Below are positions 25,874-35,190 of a stretch of 64,000 nucleotides of DNA, one piece after another (the first letter of the stretch is position 1; each line of letters begins with the position of its first letter). Source of the stretch: Paracoccus sp. PAMC 22219 (GTDB lineage Bacteria > Pseudomonadota > Alphaproteobacteria > Rhodobacterales > Rhodobacteraceae). The translations under genes were made by a program, and so were the position numbers. The DNA lies in NCBI RefSeq assembly GCF_000787695.1, contig NZ_BBPH01000002.1, positions 1 through 64,000 of the forward strand, written 5' to 3'. Below the pieces are notes generated by a model, which saw nothing but the letters and a program-made list of their open reading frames with translations, made no database searches and was not told the DNA's origin.

Positions 25874-27448
25874 TCATCTTACATGCTCGTGGACGGCATC
25901 GCCCCATGGGCTCATGATTTCAGTTGCGCCGCAGTTGCGTCCCGCCTGGCGCATCACACCTGCGGGCACGGCAAAGGCATAGGGATGGACCGTCCGCTTG
26001 GCGGTCGTCACCGGACCAAAGGCGGCCAGTGCCTGCGCCACTTCCGGTGGCAGATCCTCGTCTAGGACCGTGCCTGTCGCGGCAGAGGCATCGATGCGGG
26101 GGGTGTGGAACGCCTCCTCCAGGTCCATGCCGAAATCCACCATGAAGCTTACCAGGTTGGCTACCGCGGGCAGGATCTTGCGGCCGCCCGATGCGCCGAT
26201 CGCAAACATCCGGTCGCCCACCTGCCCAACGGTCGGACAGACATTCATCAGGCATCGCTTTCCCGGCGCCAACGAGTTCGGTTTACCCGGTTCGGGATCG
26301 AACCACATAATACCGTTGTTCAGCAGCATCCCGGTCTGTCCAGACACGACATGACTGCCAAACATCGACAGCAGCGTCTGCGTCACATTCACCATGTTGC
26401 CGTGCCGGTCCACCACACTGAAGCTGGTGGTACATGCCGGGGCGCGCGGGCTTTCGCCCGTATCGCCCGCATGGGCAAGACGATCGCGATAGGCATTGCC
26501 CAACCCCGACGCCAGCGCCGCATAGCTTGCCGCAGATGGCGCATCGCCTGGATCGAACGCGGCCTGCATCTGCTGCAGCGCCTTGACCAGTTCGGCCCCG
26601 GCGGACAGGCCCGACGGGGCATGGATCACCGCATCCCTATAACGAACCGTCCGCGGCGCAGCTGCCTGTGCCTGATAGGTGCTCAGATCCTCCATCGACA
26701 GGCTGCCGCCCTTGGCCCGCACATCCTCGACCAGCATACGGGCAATGTCGCCGTGATAGAAATCCTGAGCGCCGTGATCGGCCATCCGCCGCAGCGTGGC
26801 AGCGTGGGCACGCTGGTCCAGCCGCGCCTCGGATGCCGTGGTCCAGCCTGAGATGTCAGGCCATTGCCCATCCGCTAGAAACATTGCTGCCGCATCAGGG
26901 TCCTGCGCCAGCTGACGAGCGGTGGATGCGATCAGCAGGGAGGAATACCAATCGAGCAACATCCCCTCCTCTGCCAGCGCCACGGCGGGGGCGAGCAGAT
27001 CGGCCCAGTCGCTTTTGCCGTAACGCTGATGGGCCAGCGCCATCCCCGCGACTGTCCCAGGCACAGCGACGGAGGTCGCGCCATAGATGTTGCGGTCGTC
27101 CTTGACGCGCGTCCAAGGGAACAGGTCAGCGGCCTGTCGCCCGGGCTCCAGCGGATAATCGGCGACCTCCAGACCGACGGGCGCACGCATCCCGAATTCG
27201 ATTGTCTCAGCCCGCTGCTCGTCCGCGCGCCACAGTGTCATCATGCCGCCGCCCATCGGCCCCGACATCCACGGCTCGACCACGCCCACGGCAAAGGAAG
27301 TCGCGACCGCCGCGTCCATCGCGTCGCCCCCGGCGGCCAGGACGGCGGCACCCACTTCAGCTGCCTTGCGGTGCTGGGAGGCGATGACGCCGCCATCGGT
27401 CCAAACGACCTCCTTGCGGATGCGCTGCGTTCTGGAAAAATTCGTCAT
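25874..27448 (-). CDS. Gamma-glutamyltransferase family protein (second copy)
   Basis: A 524-residue GGT-family Ntn hydrolase. The likely self-cleaving Thr is in CTTSFSVVDRHGN (about residue 345). Other motifs are GGDAMDAAVAT, GPMGGGMMTLW and the C-terminal GASGGRKI. There is no obvious signal peptide. The start at 27448 (ATG, MTNFSRT) was preferred over a TTG seven codons upstream. It differs clearly in sequence from the GGT gene at 12694-14229. The two genes flank the defence island in opposite orientation. A role in glutathione- or gamma-glutamyl-amide breakdown is likely. Confidence 0.87.
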   Translation of the reverse strand: MTNFSRTQRIRKEVVWTDGGVIASQHRKAAEVGAAVLAAGGDAMDAAVATSFAVGVVEPWMSGPMGGGMMTLWRADEQRAETIEFGMRAPVGLEVADYPLEPGRQAADLFPWTRVKDDRNIYGATSVAVPGTVAGMALAHQRYGKSDWADLLAPAVALAEEGMLLDWYSSLLIASTARQLAQDPDAAAMFLADGQWPDISGWTTASEARLDQRAHAATLRRMADHGAQDFYHGDIARMLVEDVRAKGGSLSMEDLSTYQAQAAAPRTVRYRDAVIHAPSGLSAGAELVKALQQMQAAFDPGDAPSAASYAALASGLGNAYRDRLAHAGDTGESPRAPACTTSFSVVDRHGNMVNVTQTLLSMFGSHVVSGQTGMLLNNGIMWFDPEPGKPNSLAPGKRCLMNVCPTVGQVGDRMFAIGASGGRKILPAVANLVSFMVDFGMDLEEAFHTPRIDASAATGTVLDEDLPPEVAQALAAFGPVTTAKRTVHPYAFAVPAGVMRQAGRNCGATEIMSPWGDAVHEHVR

Positions 27449-27786
27449 GCTATAGCCTTGTGTTGTCAACGACGCGGCGGACGTGGGACGCCCCCCTGCA
27501 CCACCTGACCGCGTCAGACCGCGTCATGCAAGGTCGAGCGTGGCAGGACCGGCGTGTTGGACATGCGCGGCAAGGTCTATGGCGGCAGAGGTAAGGGCAC
27601 GTACGCGCCGTCCCTCGCTGAACTTGACACTCGCGGACGCACGGTTGATTGAGCACCCGCCGTTCACGAAGGAATGGTAGCACAATAACCTCCCCCGTCC
27701 GGGCCCGCGCAAGGGTTGCATCATTGGCGCCGGTCAAGACCGCACGGGGCGAATGTTCCTGAAATCCTCCGCCTTATGGACCCGTC
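27449..27786. other. Divergent intergenic region
   Basis: About 340 bases between the GGT gene and the MHS transporter, which are transcribed away from each other. It must hold both promoters. I see no clear operator, hairpin or small gene. Confidence 0.4.
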
Positions 27787-29100
27787 ATGAAATCCGACCC
27801 AAGACAAGCCTCGCAGCCGGGAGCGTCAACCCGCCCGGCTCCCATCAACACGCCAGCCCAAGTCCTGACTGCCAGCGTCATTGGCACGACGATCGAGTTC
27901 TTCGACTTTTATATCTATGCCGTAGCTGCGGTTCTGATCTTTCCGTCTCTGTTCTTTCCGGGGTCCGATCCCACAACGGCATTGCTGGCCTCCTTTGCCA
28001 CCTTCTCGATCGCGTTCTTCGCCCGACCCCTGGGAGCAATCGTCTTCGGCCACTACGGCGACCGCATTGGCCGCAAGGCGACGTTGGTAGCCGCGCTGCT
28101 GACGATGGGCGTGTCAACGGTCACCATAGGCCTGCTGCCAACGTACGAGCAGATCGGCGTCTGGGCACCCTTGCTGCTGGCGCTGTGCCGCTTTGGCCAG
28201 GGTTTCGGGCTGGGCGGCGAATGGGGCGGTGCGGTTCTTCTGGCGACGGAAAACGCACCCGAAGGCAAACGCAGCTGGTACGGGATGTTCCCGCAGCTGG
28301 GTGCGCCCGCGGGCCTCCTGCTGTCATCTGGCTTCTTCTGGGTCCTGCTGCACTTCATCACGCCTGAAGAGCTGCTGGCCTGGGGCTGGCGGTTGCCGTT
28401 CCTGTCGTCGATCCTATTGGTCGGGATCGGCCTGTGGATCCGCCTGTCGATTACTGAAACGCCCGAATTCGCCGAAGCCGTGAAGAAGGAAAAGCGCGTT
28501 GCGGTCCCCATTGCCGAGCTATTCCGCAATCACAAGCTGAGCCTGTTCCTGGGGACATTTGCAGCATTGGCAACCTTCGTCCTGTTCTACTTGGCGACTG
28601 CCTGGCTCTTGTCGTACAACGTGAAGGTCTTGCAGATCCCGTTCAAGGATGCGCTGCTGATCCAGATCTACGGATCGATCGTCTTTGGTCTGACGATCCC
28701 CTTCGCCGGAAAGATCGCCGACCGCACGGGACGCTATGGCTTCCTGATCGTCGTCACGATCCTGATCGGTGCATTTGCCCTTTCGTTTGGCCAGCTGATG
28801 CAGGGCAGCGCCGAGAACGAAGCGAGCATCTATCTGTTCGTCACGATCAGCCTGGTGCTGATGGGCCTGACCTATGGGGTGATCGGGGCGGCGCTGGCGG
28901 CACCGTTCCCGGCACAGGTACGCTATACCGGATCGTCGCTGACGTTCAACTTTGCCGGCATCTTCGGCGCGTCGCTGGCCCCTTACGCGGCAACGTGGCT
29001 GCAGATGAACTATGGCATGGCCGAGGTGGGCTATTACCTGCTCGCGGCGGCGGTGATCTCGCTGGTCTGCATCGTGGCAACGGGTCGCGACAAGATTTGA
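27787..29100 (+). CDS. MFS transporter, metabolite:H+ symporter (MHS) family
   Basis: A 437-residue, 12-helix inner-membrane symporter. The MHS signature region GTTIEFFDFYIY is near residue 35, and the MFS loop GHYGDRIGRKATL follows near 90. GGEWGGAVLLATENAP is typical of the ProP/ShiA/KgtP group. It probably imports a small organic acid, betaine or amino acid. It stands alone on the plus strand and ends in a strong hairpin. The neighbouring GGT suggests a glutamate-like or betaine substrate, but this is only context. Confidence 0.88.
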   Translation: MKSDPRQASQPGASTRPAPINTPAQVLTASVIGTTIEFFDFYIYAVAAVLIFPSLFFPGSDPTTALLASFATFSIAFFARPLGAIVFGHYGDRIGRKATLVAALLTMGVSTVTIGLLPTYEQIGVWAPLLLALCRFGQGFGLGGEWGGAVLLATENAPEGKRSWYGMFPQLGAPAGLLLSSGFFWVLLHFITPEELLAWGWRLPFLSSILLVGIGLWIRLSITETPEFAEAVKKEKRVAVPIAELFRNHKLSLFLGTFAALATFVLFYLATAWLLSYNVKVLQIPFKDALLIQIYGSIVFGLTIPFAGKIADRTGRYGFLIVVTILIGAFALSFGQLMQGSAENEASIYLFVTISLVLMGLTYGVIGAALAAPFPAQVRYTGSSLTFNFAGIFGASLAPYAATWLQMNYGMAEVGYYLLAAAVISLVCIVATGRDKI

Positions 29101-29117
29101 TTCCCACGGGATGATAC

Positions 29118-29145
29118 TGCACCTCGCGCGGAGGCGCGGGGTGCA
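29118..29145 (+). terminator. Hairpin after the MHS transporter
   Basis: TGCACCTCGCGC and GCGCGGGGTGCA pair into a 12-base stem with one G-U pair and a GGAG loop, 17 bases after the stop. No T-run follows, so it may act as a weak or bidirectional end shared with the convergent gene. Confidence 0.55.
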
Positions 29146-29225
29146 AACGAGGCGCGGTCCATCCTGCGGGTACCTGCTGTCAGCAGTGCGGGCGTCCGCA
29201 ATCTGCACATTCATATTGATCGTCG

Positions 29226-30005
29226 TCAGCGCGCCGTGCGAAGGGCGTCGGCCTCGCAACGCTGCAAGATCGCGGTCGCGTCGTCTACGGCTGCCCATGC
29301 GCGCTTTGCGAGGCTGCCGCCGACACTACATCGCCGGACCCCAAGCGCTGCCAAGTTGCGGATGCCATCATCGTAATCGTGCACGACAACGTTAACTGGC
29401 TTCGGCGCAATGGCGGCAACCAGTTCCGAGACCGCCCCCGCATCTCGGATGAACGGTACGAACAGGCAATCCGCACCCGCATCGGCATAAGCCACCGCCC
29501 GGGAGATGCTGTCTGCGACCGACATGCCGGGCACCCGAAAGTTCTCGTTGCGGCCAATCAGCATGACCGTGGGATCCAAGGCGTCAATGGCCGCACGCGC
29601 GGCACGAATACGTTCGACCGCCACGGGGGTGTCGTACATCGAGGTGCCGGACCAGTCCTCGATCGACAGGCCCGCGATGCCCGTCGCGACGGCGCGGGCG
29701 ACGTTACGCGCGACGTCCTCGGGGTGATCCGCGAAACCGTTCTCGAAGTCGGCGTTCACCGGCAGCGGCGTGGCGGATACAAGGACACGCAGATGTTCCA
29801 GCGTCTCTTCCAGGCCAAGCGCACCATCGTCCATGCCCGCGGCCCAAGCCGCACCGGCGCTGGTCGAGGCGATGGCGCGAAACCCGGCCCTTGTCAGGCG
29901 GACGGCGCTGCCGGGATCCCAGGCATTGGGCAACAGGAAGAAACCACCGTCGTGCAGGCGCCGGAACGTGGCGCGTCTTTCGGTGATCGTCGGAGCGATG
30001 GTCAT
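29226..30005 (-). CDS. Isocitrate lyase/PEP mutase family enzyme
   Basis: A 259-residue TIM-barrel enzyme. It has LPNAWDPGSAVRL (residues 25-37), ASTSAGAAWAAG, NADFENGFAD (metal-binding Asp/Glu) and IEDWSG, all typical of the ICL/PEPM group. Members split or rearrange C-C or C-P bonds in 2-hydroxy or 2-oxo acids; many act as oxaloacetate hydrolases or methylisocitrate-lyase-like enzymes. The usual catalytic KKCGH loop of true isocitrate lyases is absent. The start overlaps the upstream GNAT gene by four bases, so the two form an operon. Confidence 0.85.
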   Translation of the reverse strand: MTIAPTITERRATFRRLHDGGFFLLPNAWDPGSAVRLTRAGFRAIASTSAGAAWAAGMDDGALGLEETLEHLRVLVSATPLPVNADFENGFADHPEDVARNVARAVATGIAGLSIEDWSGTSMYDTPVAVERIRAARAAIDALDPTVMLIGRNENFRVPGMSVADSISRAVAYADAGADCLFVPFIRDAGAVSELVAAIAPKPVNVVVHDYDDGIRNLAALGVRRCSVGGSLAKRAWAAVDDATAILQRCEADALRTAR

Positions 30006-30664
30006 CGCAGGAACTCCTCCAGCTTGCGCAACTGATGGCCTTGGGCGTCGAAATTGCCCGGGGCCAGCCACGCCAGGTAACCGGGGCGCAGATACTGCCA
30101 ATCCCGATCGGTTATCGCGAACCATGCGGTGTCGCGACTGGCGCCCTTGACGACCATGTGCTGGCGGAACACGCCCTCGGGGCGAAACCCAAAGCGCAGG
30201 GCGGCACGCTTGGATGGCACATTCTGATCGTTGCATTTCCATTCGAAGCGACGATAGCCCAAGGTGAAGACGTGGTCCGCGAACAGGAACAGCGCCTCGG
30301 TCGCCATGCGCGACCGCTGCAGCGCGGGGCCCCACATGATGCTTCCGATCTCCATCACGCCGTGGGTCTGGTCGATCCGCATCAACGCCTGCCGGCCTTC
30401 GGTGCGGCCAGTGGATGCGTCGGTGACTGCGAAGAACATTGGATCGATGGACGCCGAGGCCGTCCCGATCCAATCCGTGAATTCTGCGCGGCTTTTCGGA
30501 GGGGCCTCGAACAGCCAGCGAAATCGGTCCTCCGCGCCCTCGGCCGAAGCAGCCTCGTAAAGCGTATCCGCATGGCGCGGCTGCAGCGGCTCCAGCCGCA
30601 CGTATCGCCCGGCAAGGGGCGCGTGTTCGGGACGCGGGGGTGATGACCAGTCCGTCAGTTTCAT
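30002..30664 (-). CDS. GNAT family N-acetyltransferase
   Basis: A 220-residue acetyltransferase of the RimJ/RimL-like type. It opens with LAGRYVRLEPLQPRHAD, and later has GSIMWGPALQRSRMATEAL, where the acetyl-CoA binding region lies, and YRRFEWKCNDQNVPSKRAALRFGF, typical of this branch. The ATG at 30664 has GGAAAGGG nine bases upstream. It is the first gene of a two-gene unit with the ICL/PEPM enzyme. It may acetylate a small amine or a protein N-terminus. Confidence 0.82.
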   Translation of the reverse strand: MKLTDWSSPPRPEHAPLAGRYVRLEPLQPRHADTLYEAASAEGAEDRFRWLFEAPPKSRAEFTDWIGTASASIDPMFFAVTDASTGRTEGRQALMRIDQTHGVMEIGSIMWGPALQRSRMATEALFLFADHVFTLGYRRFEWKCNDQNVPSKRAALRFGFRPEGVFRQHMVVKGASRDTAWFAITDRDWQYLRPGYLAWLAPGNFDAQGHQLRKLEEFLR

Positions 30665-30775
30665 GTCCCTTACCCTTTCCGTGCAGTGCCGCATCGTGAC
30701 CCATGCCGGACTATTGTTCCACCCTGCGCGGATGCCAAGCCGTGGCCCACGCACGTGCATGGCTGACGGAACCGT

Positions 30776-31723
30776 TCAGGACGCGCGACCGGGATCGCCG
30801 GGGCGGCGATGACGAGCCCGGCCGATCGGATGGCCATAGGCCCGGCGGAAAGCCTTGCTTAGCGCCGCGGCATCGCAATACCCGCAGCGCAGGGCGATGT
30901 CGTTCAGGCTCAGCGTCGTGCCACTTGCCAGATCCTGGGCGCGGGCCAGCCTGAGCATCCTGAAGAACGCCCCTGGAGGCATGCCCGCATCGGCACGGAA
31001 CAGGCGGTCCAACTTGCTTACCGACATGCCCCCCCTCTCTGCCAGAGTGGACAGCGAGGCAGGGTCGTCCACGGTTTCGACCATCAGGTCGATGACCTTG
31101 CGCAGGCGCACCGATCCGGCGCGCGCCACGCGCAACAGGTCGTCGGGCACATCGCCCCGCGGGTTCCGGTGATCGTGCAGGAACATCGACGATGCGGCGA
31201 ACGCGTCGGTCTTACCGAACCGCTGTGCGATCAGCGACAGCATCAACGCAAAGGCATCGGACGCGCCCCCGCAGGTCCACACCCGACCGGTCGTTACGTG
31301 GCCGACGGACATGACCTGCACTTGGGGAAACGCCTCGGCAAACTCGGGAAGCAACGACCAGTGAAGGGTCGCCGCTTGACCGTCAAGCAGCCCCGCCGAC
31401 GCCAGGACCCACGGCCCGGTATCCGCACCGATGATCTGCAGGCTGCGGCGCGTGAGATCGCCAACCTGTCGCCGCGTCGAACCTTCGGCGTGGGCGCGGT
31501 GGCCATAGCCCGCCACGACGATCAGCACGTCAATGGTACCCGGATACGGCGGATCCGGCGTGACCAGCAATCCGCTGGAGGATCGCGCCGGCGCGTCGCC
31601 TGCCGTCAGGATCTGCCAGCCGAGATCCGCCTGTCCCCGATCGCGGACAGCGCGCAGAGGTTCCAGCAAGCACGAAAGCACCATGTTGGAGAAACCGTCA
31701 AACAGAAGAAAGGTGACACGCAT
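30776..31723 (-). CDS. GlxA-family (DJ-1/PfpI plus AraC HTH) transcriptional regulator
   Basis: A 315-residue regulator. A DJ-1/PfpI-like N-domain (MRVTFLLFDGFSNMVLSCLLEPL, then IIGADTGPWVLASAGLL) is followed by two helix-turn-helix motifs (LSTLAERGGMSVSKLDRLF and LNDIALRCGYCDAAALSKAF). GlxA relatives such as CdhR and GbdR control carnitine and betaine catabolism. It is divergent from the BKACE gene, so it is a good candidate activator of the carnitine unit. The open frame runs far upstream of 31723, but the ATG there matches the family start. Confidence 0.83.
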   Translation of the reverse strand: MRVTFLLFDGFSNMVLSCLLEPLRAVRDRGQADLGWQILTAGDAPARSSSGLLVTPDPPYPGTIDVLIVVAGYGHRAHAEGSTRRQVGDLTRRSLQIIGADTGPWVLASAGLLDGQAATLHWSLLPEFAEAFPQVQVMSVGHVTTGRVWTCGGASDAFALMLSLIAQRFGKTDAFAASSMFLHDHRNPRGDVPDDLLRVARAGSVRLRKVIDLMVETVDDPASLSTLAERGGMSVSKLDRLFRADAGMPPGAFFRMLRLARAQDLASGTTLSLNDIALRCGYCDAAALSKAFRRAYGHPIGRARHRRPGDPGRAS

Positions 31724-31822
31724 GGCAAATGATGACGTTCCCGGACAATGCGGTGACAGACTAGGACATGCGGCGTGCGTATGAAAGCCATAGCCTTGGC
31801 GTCGACGGAACAGGAGCCTGCA

Positions 31823-32746
31823 ATGCCGCTTGCCATGACCAAGGACGTTTTCATCACCTGCGCGGTGACCGGATCGGGAGCGACCCAGGATCGCTCGCCC
31901 CATGTGCCACGCAGCCCACGCCAGATCGCGGACAGCGCCATCGCTGCGGCCAGAGCGGGTGCGGCGATCGTCCATTGTCACGTGCGCGACCCGGACACCG
32001 GCGCACCCTCGCGTCGTCTGGATCTCTATCGCGAAGTCACCGACCGCATCCGCGACGCGGACGTTGATGTTGTCCTGAACCTGACGGCGGGCATGGGCGG
32101 GGATATTGTCTTCGGCCCGACTGAGGCCCCGTTTCCCGTCAACGCGCAGGCCACCGACATGATCGGCGCGACCGAGCGGATGGCCCATATCGCCGAATGC
32201 CTGCCCGAGATCTGCACCCTCGATTGCGGCACGATGAACTTTGCCGAGGCCGATTACGTCATGACGAACACGCCCGGCATGCTGCGGGCGATGGGGGCGA
32301 TGATGACCGCCTTGGGCGTCAAGCCCGAGATCGAAGCGTTTGATACAGGTCACCTGTGGTTCGCCAAGCAGCTGGTCGCGGAAGGCACGCTGACCGGCCC
32401 GGCGCTGGTGCAGCTGTGCATGGGCGTGCCGTGGGGCGCGCCCAATGACCTGAACACCTTTCTGGCGATGATAAACGCGGTGCCGTCGGACTGGTGCTGG
32501 TCGGCGTTCAGCCTCGGGCGCGACCAGATGCCATATGTCGCAGCCGCTGTGCTGGCGGGCGGCAACATCCGCGTAGGGCTGGAGGACAACCTGTGGCTTG
32601 GCAAGGGACAACTTGCCACGAACGCCCAACTGGTTGAGCGCGCGGTCACGATCACCGAAAACATGGGCGCCCGGATCATCGGCCCGCAGGCTGTGCGGGA
32701 AAGACTGGGGCTGGTCAAGCGCGCGCCTGCCGGGGTGGCGGCATGA
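31823..32746 (+). CDS. BKACE / 3-keto-5-aminohexanoate cleavage family protein (carnitine pathway)
   Basis: A 307-residue zinc TIM-barrel enzyme. The TCAVTGSGAT opening, the zinc pair HCHVRD, the NLTAGMGG loop and CTLDCGTMNF are all typical. Family members condense a beta-keto acid with acetyl-CoA. In carnitine breakdown the enzyme converts dehydrocarnitine to acetoacetate and betainyl-CoA. The ATG at 31823 has GGAG eight bases upstream; an earlier frame start at 31775 is less likely. It overlaps the next gene by four bases, and that partner (dehydrogenase-thioesterase) makes the carnitine assignment strong. Confidence 0.88.
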   Translation: MPLAMTKDVFITCAVTGSGATQDRSPHVPRSPRQIADSAIAAARAGAAIVHCHVRDPDTGAPSRRLDLYREVTDRIRDADVDVVLNLTAGMGGDIVFGPTEAPFPVNAQATDMIGATERMAHIAECLPEICTLDCGTMNFAEADYVMTNTPGMLRAMGAMMTALGVKPEIEAFDTGHLWFAKQLVAEGTLTGPALVQLCMGVPWGAPNDLNTFLAMINAVPSDWCWSAFSLGRDQMPYVAAAVLAGGNIRVGLEDNLWLGKGQLATNAQLVERAVTITENMGARIIGPQAVRERLGLVKRAPAGVAA

Positions 32747-34161
32747 AGGCCGCGATTGTCGGCGGCGGCGTCATCGGTGGTGGGTGGGCTGCGCGGTTTC
32801 TGCTGAACGGCTGGGACGTCGCAGTTGCGGACCCCGACCCGCAGGCGGAACGCAAGATCACCGCGGTGCTGGACAACGCCCGGCGGGCGCTTCCCGCGCT
32901 TTATGACCGCGCCTTGCCCCCCGAAGGACGTCTGACATTCCATGCCGATCTGGCTACGGCGGTCGCCGGCGCGGACTGGGTGCAGGAAAGCGTTCCCGAG
33001 GTCTTGGAGGTCAAGCACCGCATCCTGCCGATGATCGCGGAGGCGGCTGGCCCGAATGCGATCATCGGGTCCTCCACCTCGGGCTTCAAGCCGTCCGAAC
33101 TGAACGCGGTGGGCACCGGGGCCATCGTCGCCCATCCGTTCAACCCGGTCTATTTGCTGCCGCTGGTCGAATTGGTCGGTGATGCAGACACCTGCGCTCG
33201 GGCAGCGGACATCCTGCGCGGTATCGGCATGTATCCCCTGACCGTCCGCCAAGAGATCGACGCCCATATCGCCGACCGCCTGCTGGAGGCCGTCTGGCGC
33301 GAGGCACTGTGGCTGGTCAAGGACGGCATCGCCACCACCGCTGAGATCGACGAGGCGATCCGTATGGGCTTTGGCATCCGCTGGGCGCAGATGGGCCTGT
33401 TCGAGACTTATCGCATCGCGGGTGGAGAGGCAGGGATGGCGCATTTCATGGCCCAGTTCGGCCCTGCCCTGTCCTGGCCCTGGACCAAGCTGATGGACGT
33501 GCCGGAGTTCAACGATGATCTGGTCGATCTGATCGCCACGCAGTCCGACGCGCAATCGGGCCACCTGTCGATCCGTGAACTGGAACGCCTGCGCGACGAC
33601 AACGTAGTCGCCATGATCCGCGCCCTGCGCCGCACCGGCAGCGGCGCGGGGGGCGTCGTCACGGCGCACGAAGCCGCCTTGCCCGATGCAGGGGAGCGGG
33701 ACGGCCTGCCCGTCACCGTCACGCGGCAGGTTCCCTCCAGCTGGACCGATTACAACGGCCACATGAACGAGACCCATTACCTGGAGACGTCATCTCTGGC
33801 GACCGACCGCTTCATGCAGATGATCGGGGCCGATGCGGATTACATCGCGTCCGGCCGCAGCTATTTCACGGTCGAAAGCCATGTTTGCCACCTGAACGAG
33901 GTGCACGCGGGCGATCGCCTGACGGTCACCACGCAGGTTTTGGCGGGCGCTGGCAAGCGGTTGCACCTGTTCAACCGGATTTGGCGTGACGACGTCCTGG
34001 CCGCCACGGTTGAGACGATGCTGCTGCACACCGATCTGTCCACGCGGCGCACCTCGGACCCGGATCCGGCGGTGGCGGCACGCCTGTCGGACTGGGTCGC
34101 CCGCCATGCCGCGATGCCTGCCCCCAAAGGAGCGGGCAGGTCCGTGGGTCAGCGGCCTTGA
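32743..34161 (+). CDS. L-carnitine dehydrogenase fused to betainyl-CoA thioesterase
   Basis: A 472-residue bifunctional protein. Residues 1-315 are a 3-hydroxyacyl-CoA-dehydrogenase-like enzyme with NAD motif GGGVIGGGW (7-15) and HPFNPVYLLPLVE, which oxidises L-carnitine to 3-dehydrocarnitine. Residues from about 325 form a hotdog thioesterase with DYNGHMNETHY, expected to hydrolyse betainyl-CoA to glycine betaine and CoA. With the BKACE enzyme upstream it gives the full route from carnitine to betaine plus acetoacetate. Coupled by ATGA overlap. The fusion is known in alphaproteobacteria. Confidence 0.92.
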   Translation: MKAAIVGGGVIGGGWAARFLLNGWDVAVADPDPQAERKITAVLDNARRALPALYDRALPPEGRLTFHADLATAVAGADWVQESVPEVLEVKHRILPMIAEAAGPNAIIGSSTSGFKPSELNAVGTGAIVAHPFNPVYLLPLVELVGDADTCARAADILRGIGMYPLTVRQEIDAHIADRLLEAVWREALWLVKDGIATTAEIDEAIRMGFGIRWAQMGLFETYRIAGGEAGMAHFMAQFGPALSWPWTKLMDVPEFNDDLVDLIATQSDAQSGHLSIRELERLRDDNVVAMIRALRRTGSGAGGVVTAHEAALPDAGERDGLPVTVTRQVPSSWTDYNGHMNETHYLETSSLATDRFMQMIGADADYIASGRSYFTVESHVCHLNEVHAGDRLTVTTQVLAGAGKRLHLFNRIWRDDVLAATVETMLLHTDLSTRRTSDPDPAVAARLSDWVARHAAMPAPKGAGRSVGQRP

Positions 34162-34200
34162 GATCGGCACAGGACAGGATGGTCCGGAAGTAGGCCTTGG

Positions 34201-35190
34201 ATGGTGTTCCAGCGAAGCGACCAACCCTTGACGGCGATGATCCTGATCCTGCCAGACGCCTCGCTGATGAGCGTGGCGGCGACGCTTGACCCGATGCGCG
34301 CGGCCAACCGCGTCTTGGGGAAGCAGCCCTATCGCTGGCGGATCGTGTCAGTCGACGGCGCACCTGTCCGCACAAGCTGTGGGCTGACCCTGCAAGTCGA
34401 GGGTCCGCTAGCCACGCAGAGCGATTGCGACCTGCTGATCGTGGTCGCGGCCTTCAACGTTGCGCATCATGCGACGCCCGCCCTGTTGGCGACTCTGCGT
34501 CAGGCTGCACGGCGCGCCCGAATGGTCGGCGGCATAGAGGCCGGCAGCTGGGTCCTGGCAATGGCCGGACTGCTGGATCAGCGCAATGCCACGACCCATT
34601 GGGAGGATCTAGAGGATTTCGCCGCCCGATTTCCGCAGATCCGCGTGATCCCGGACCGATGGGTGGTGGACGGGCCGGTCTTTACCACAGGGGGCGCCGC
34701 CCCGGCGCTGGATTTCATGCTGGCCCTGATCCGGGCGCGGCAAGGGACCAGTTCGGCGCTGAACGTGGCCAGCGTCTATGTCTATGACGAGGTGCACCTG
34801 TCAACCGACGCCCAGCCGCTTGTCTCGCTTGGCCGCAACAGCCACCTTGACCGGCGGCTGGCCCGCGTTGTCGCCATCATGGAACAGCATCTGGACAACC
34901 CGCTGTCGATCCGTGAGATCGCCGGCCGCACTCGATGTTCGACCCGCACGCTGGAAGGGCTGTTCCGTAATCTCGTCCAGACCTCGCCTGCCGCCTATTA
35001 TCTGGCGCTGCGCCTGCAATCGGCGCGCAGGCTGGTCGCGGACACCAACCTGCCCATGGCCGACATCGCCGTGCGTACGGGGTTTTCGTCAATTGCATCG
35101 CTGTCGCGCGCCTTCAGGCGGCGGTTCGGGCAGCCGCCGACGGCTGCCCGGCGCGGATCAAAGATCCAGAGCAGTCGTCACGGCGGCTAG
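34201..35190 (+). CDS. GlxA-family regulator, CdhR-like
   Basis: A 329-residue protein with a DJ-1/PfpI-like sensor (MILILPDASLMSVAATLDPMRAAN, then GGIEAGSWVLAMAGLL) and a C-terminal AraC domain (IREIAGRTRCSTRTLEGLF, then MADIAVRTGFSSIASLSRAF). It lies 39 bases after the carnitine dehydrogenase gene and probably activates the carnitine genes or the neighbouring binding protein. MILILP at 34237 is an alternative start. Its last 33 bases overlap the end of the convergent binding-protein gene. Confidence 0.85.
   Translation: MVFQRSDQPLTAMILILPDASLMSVAATLDPMRAANRVLGKQPYRWRIVSVDGAPVRTSCGLTLQVEGPLATQSDCDLLIVVAAFNVAHHATPALLATLRQAARRARMVGGIEAGSWVLAMAGLLDQRNATTHWEDLEDFAARFPQIRVIPDRWVVDGPVFTTGGAAPALDFMLALIRARQGTSSALNVASVYVYDEVHLSTDAQPLVSLGRNSHLDRRLARVVAIMEQHLDNPLSIREIAGRTRCSTRTLEGLFRNLVQTSPAAYYLALRLQSARRLVADTNLPMADIAVRTGFSSIASLSRAFRRRFGQPPTAARRGSKIQSSRHGG

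Noticed and set aside
31724-32629. Upstream part of the long minus-strand frame containing the GlxA-type regulator
   Set aside because: The regulator starts at 31723; the extension is antisense to the BKACE gene and has no family likeness.
32350-33777. 475-residue minus-strand frame
   Set aside because: Antisense to the carnitine dehydrogenase and BKACE genes, both strongly supported.
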